From the NCBI GenBank assembly GCA_026008535.1, contig BRKX01000018.1, forward strand, positions 44,695,588-44,759,587: a stretch of DNA of 64,000 nt, written 5' to 3'. The notes beneath the pieces were generated by a model. That model was not told the DNA's origin, did not search any database, and was given only the letters and a program-made list of their open reading frames with translations. Shown here one piece after another: positions 60,569 to 64,000 of this stretch. Made by a program: the position numbers and the translations under genes. Source of the stretch: Perilla frutescens (taxonomy: Eukaryota; Streptophyta; Magnoliopsida; Lamiales; Lamiaceae). Every line of letters starts with the position of its first letter. Positions within the stretch are counted from its first letter, which is position 1.

Positions 60569-61295
60569 ACTGGTATCAGAGCTAGGTTTTGGTATTAATA
60601 TAGGATTAATTCTATGATTATGTTCAAAAATTGCATTAAATTTGAATGATAATTTTGAGCTTAAATTTTCAGATTTATTGCGTGATATTTTCGAGCATGT
60701 TGTAATTAGGATTTGATGAATTTTGATGTAGAATGTTCGAAATTCTTGTTCTAATTACATGAGTAATTTTCGTCCTACATGAAATATGAAATTAGATAAT
60801 GTTCTTCATGAATTTCCAGATTTATTTCATGTGTCTTTTTTGAAAAATTGGTTCTCCAATTTTTGAAAATTTTGATATAATTTTTCCTTAATTTGATCCA
60901 AAATTTTCGGTCCTATTAGTATTGGATATGGAATAGATTTTGATGTTATCAAAATTTCCATATCCTATACTAAGGGGGGGGTCGAAATTTGGAGATTAAA
61001 ATTGGTTTATGGTAATTTTTTATCTTACCTTATTTTAATCCAAGATTGATCCAAAATAGAATTTTAATTATCGTAGGTTTTTGAAGTGGATTAAAACTAC
61101 CCTAATTTTAATTCTAGTAATTTTGGTATCTTGTAATATAATTTGGATGGTATTTTGACTTATATCAAAGTTTCAAATTATTTTAATAAATTAAGGGAGT
61201 GGGGCGAAAATCTAGGGTTTAAAATTTTGAGGATTAATTTTTGACCTAGGTCGAAAATTTCCAGATTTTATTCCTTAGGTATTTTCAAAATTTTA

Positions 61296-61559
61296 AGATA
61301 TAATTTGGTGGATAATTGTGATCAATTTCCAAATATTATCTTATAGTAATTTTTGAAATTACTAAGATATACTTTGGTAGAAAATTTTAATTAATTTCCA
61401 AAGTTAATCTTAAGGATAAATTCGAATATGTTAAGATTTTATTTGGTAGATAATTATGGCTAATTTCCAAATATGAGATCTTATGGATCTATTCAAAATT
61501 TAGTTGATTTAATTTGGTGGATAATTATTAATTAATTTCCAAATAAATCAAGTATTGAT
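61296..61559 (+). repeat. 69-71-bp tandem repeats (unit 3)
   Basis: Four units as at 19572-19835. Confidence 0.8.
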
Positions 61560-61784
61560 TTTCGAAAATCTTTAATTTAATTAAAGAGGTAATTTTCGAA
61601 AATTATGCATGCATAGATACCATGTGCTATTTTATGGATAACATTTAATTATGATAGTTGTATCTGTAGATGGTATTTTTTGCAGGTGAAACCAACTATC
61701 GTGGCTTTTAATTTTATGTTGAATGTGATGTTTACTTTATGGTGAAAAAAACTCTAACTCATGTAGGAGAAACAATAGACTGCC

Positions 61785-62008
61785 TTTTTTTTTTAAGGAC
61801 AACAACTTAGGCCGATTTGAAAAAGAGGACAAATTTATTACGGGCTGAAATATAAGGACATTAACATTTAAGTGTTGCGTACGTAGTTCGTTCGGGCTGA
61901 AAATTGGCCTACGAATGCAATACTTAAATGTTAATATCCTTAAATTTCAGCCCGCAATAAATTTGTCCTCTTTTCTAAATCGGCCTAAGTTGTTGTCCTT
62001 AAAAAAAA
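61785..62008. mobile_element. Foldback hairpin, 224 bp (unit 3)
   Basis: Same inverted arms as 20061-20284. Confidence 0.75.
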
Positions 62009-62611
62009 CTCTAACTTTATATATTAATATAATTATCCGTTTCAAAATATCTGTTCATTAATAATCACAATCTTCACTATTACTAAATCCAAAAGCCAAC
62101 TTGTAAATAAGTTGTAACCACTTGATTTTATCTACTGTATAGTTGGCCATGTGAGAGTTAGGTAGTGGAGTGAGATGTGTAGCGAAGGTACATTAATTAG
62201 GCAGATGGTGAATTATTGATGGATTAATATTTTCAAATTTCAATCCGATCATGATGGGGGAATTAAGAGTAAGTAGTGAGATTATTGAGATGGGGTGATT
62301 AATTAGGCTGATGTTCGGTGGAGTGGGGATTGAGATGGATGGATTATATTAGGTATAAATTAATTAGCAATACCGAATATGTTAGTTATGTTTATGTATT
62401 GCATTGCTACTCTCTTTTGTTTTGTTATTTCATGCATGCATTAATAAATGAAGTTTATTGAAAATTAATTTATAAATTATTATATGAAAAAGAATGGTGA
62501 TACATGCATGATCTCGGGAGGAGTCTTATATTATTCAAATTTGAGAAATTTATAGCTAACCTACCTTTCGGATCATAAATCATTTTTTTGTTTTGTGTAG
62601 TTAAACACTAA

Positions 62612-63249
62612 GAGCTTCTCCAAGAGGCTCTGTAAACAGCAGATGTGGAGTGAATAACCAAAATTCCTTTCTCCAACAGACGCTTCACAGCTCGGTAGAT
62701 TTAGCGGAGGTGAACGGTACCCCGGTTGATTAACCGAGGTACTGTTCATCTCGGTACCTTTTTCTTTTTTTTTTCTTTTTTTTTGTTTTTTGTTTTTCAT
62801 AATACAAATTAATTTATTTTGCGTATTTTTTTTATTTTCTATTAGATTTCTTCAATTGTTTGAAAATTATTTTATACATTAATTAAGTAAATGCTATTAC
62901 ATTAATTTAAAAATCTAACTAAACACAAAATACATAATTAATAAAAATAGAATTACATAAACATTTAACAATACAAAGCCACAAATATATTAATAATCGA
63001 TACAAAGCAACAATATATTACAATAAACAATACAAATGCATAATTAATATATATATATATATAATCATATTTAATTAAATAATTCGATAAAAAAATTAAA
63101 TTAATAGTAAAGAGTATAAAAAGGGAATATTCTATTGTAGGGTGAAATGTAGAGTGATGCTGTTGGAGATGAAAATTGAAAATCTGTAACTTTAACTGTA
63201 GTGTAGTGTAGAGTTAACTGTATTCTGGTGAAAACTGTTGGAGATGGCC
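62612..63249 (+). mobile_element. Harbinger-like MITE (unit 4)
   Basis: Same ends and TAA flanks; eight TA repeats and one extra T in the T-rich tract near 62770. Confidence 0.6.
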
Positions 63250-63766
63250 TAATTGTTTATGTCAAAAACAAAAACAAAACAAAATAAAAATCGAGTAGTG
63301 GGATTGAGATATGGGGTGATTAGGTAGAAATATAATTAGGCAAGAGTACGAATGTTAGGCTTGAATGTTCTATAATTGTAATTCATTTCTACTCTCCTCT
63401 ATTTTGCTATTGCATGCATTAATTGATATTGTTCTTCATTTTGAAGAAATAATGGCCGAATCAAGAATTATACTTTTAAATTATCAACCCATCCTTCAAT
63501 CCCAGATTGGGGAATTTAGAGTAAGTGGGATTGATTAAGGCGATCGATGCATGCCAAATGTTTAAGCGGTGTGGATTGATTACGCAGATGTGGGAGGTTA
63601 TTACACGGTAGCGAAGTGGTGGTGAAAGTGGCGGAGCAGCTATATATGCCTATAAATATAACATCAAACTCCGCCGTCATTCCACATCGATCCACTGATC
63701 CACCTCAATCATCTAAATCAAAATATCCCTTTCCTTTCTATCTAGCTTTCATCATATCGTTTCAAA

Positions 63767-64000
63767 ATGCAGCTGCAGCCAATATTCCTGCAGTTTCTGG
63801 TTCTTCTTTCATCTTCCACCACCCCTTTGGTGGTGCTGTCACAGTCACAGACCACCACCGCCGCCGCCAAAAGCGTATTCATTTTGGCGGGGCAAAGTAA
63901 CATGGTGGGTATGGGTGGGGTAACAAACGGCATATGGGACGGAGTAGTTCCTCCCGAGTGCCAACCCAATCCGTTAATTCTCCGTCTCAACGAGGACTTG
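63767..64000 (+). CDS. SASA/DUF303 esterase, 5' part only (unit 4, cut by window end)
   Basis: Signal peptide and GQSNM nucleophile motif are present. The window ends before the position of the five-C frameshift, so it cannot be said whether this copy is intact or broken. Confidence 0.7.
   Translation, partial: MQLQPIFLQFLVLLSSSTTPLVVLSQSQTTTAAAKSVFILAGQSNMVGMGGVTNGIWDGVVPPECQPNPLILRLNEDL

Larger units (their letters stand above)
41731..62592 (+). repeat. Tandem macro-repeat, unit 3 (20,862 bp)
   Basis: Same length as unit 2. It has one private substitution that I noticed, A at 53901 (C in units 1 and 2), inside the Mutator-like element. Its (TA)n near 42185 has 8 repeats, against 9 in unit 1 and 7 in unit 2. 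Confidence 0.98.
62593..64000 (+). repeat. Tandem macro-repeat, unit 4 (first 1,408 bp, cut by window end)
   Basis: Repeats the MITE, upstream region and first esterase codons of the other units, so the array continues past the window. Its (TA)n has 8 repeats like unit 3, and its T-run near 62770 is one base longer. Confidence 0.97.

Noticed and set aside
1..64000. Viral, plasmid or bacterial mobile-system origin of the array
   Set aside because: No replication, capsid or bacterial genes; spliced plant genes and plant transposon families account for the coding content.

Overview
This window looks like nuclear DNA of a flowering plant, most likely a eudicot. It is AT-rich and has spliced genes with GT...AG introns, a plant-type SASA/DUF303 carbohydrate esterase, a FAR1-type fragment, and several characteristic plant transposons (hAT with a TTF zinc finger, Ty1/copia, Ty3/gypsy LTRs, Stowaway-, Harbinger- and Mutator-like elements). 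Nothing in it looks bacterial or organellar, and I saw no tRNA, rRNA or CRISPR.

The dominant fact is that the window is a head-to-tail tandem array of one unit of about 20.86 kb: unit 1 = 1-20868, unit 2 = 20869-41730, unit 3 = 41731-62592, and the first 1.4 kb of unit 4 = 62593-64000. The phase is set by the window start and is not a biological junction. By eye the units differ at only about seven substitutions plus microsatellite and homopolymer lengths. Units 2 and 3 share five substitutions against unit 1, so they are the closest pair. Either this is a very young, real macro-array or an assembly has repeated one locus; the sequence alone cannot settle it.

Layout of one unit (unit 1 coordinates): a Harbinger-like MITE (20-658); a promoter and a two-exon secreted esterase gene broken by one extra C (1176-2069); a flanking block A (2160-2627); a reverse-strand gene for a small secreted eight-cysteine protein (3072-3434); a second, diverged copy of block A split by a 3.65-kb hAT transposon with perfect 8-bp target duplications and an intact 808-residue transposase (4310-7960); a truncated second esterase copy (8580-9057); a decayed copia element with its 5' LTR, gag and protease but no reverse transcriptase (9125-11365); a 1.8-kb element with long inverted ends (11366-13157); a foldback MITE (13335-13581); a gypsy-type LTR with primer-binding site (13808-15495) into which a complete 1,238-bp solo LTR of another gypsy family is nested (13910-15147); a Stowaway MITE (15793-16052); a possible small membrane-protein gene (17220-17441, reverse); a broken FAR1-domain fragment (17929-18210); another LTR end with primer-binding site (18379-18860); 69-bp tandem repeats (19572-19835); a 224-bp foldback (20061-20284); and a second sequence resembling the esterase upstream region (about 20430-20760).

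The locus history can be read in layers. An esterase neighbourhood duplicated locally; a hAT element and LTR elements inserted and decayed; then the whole 20.9-kb block, lesions included, was copied in tandem. The same breaks (esterase +1 C, copia lesions, FAR1 stops) occur in every complete unit, so they predate the amplification. Only the hAT transposase, the cysteine-rich gene and possibly the small membrane ORF look capable of making protein, and these are what the amplification multiplies.
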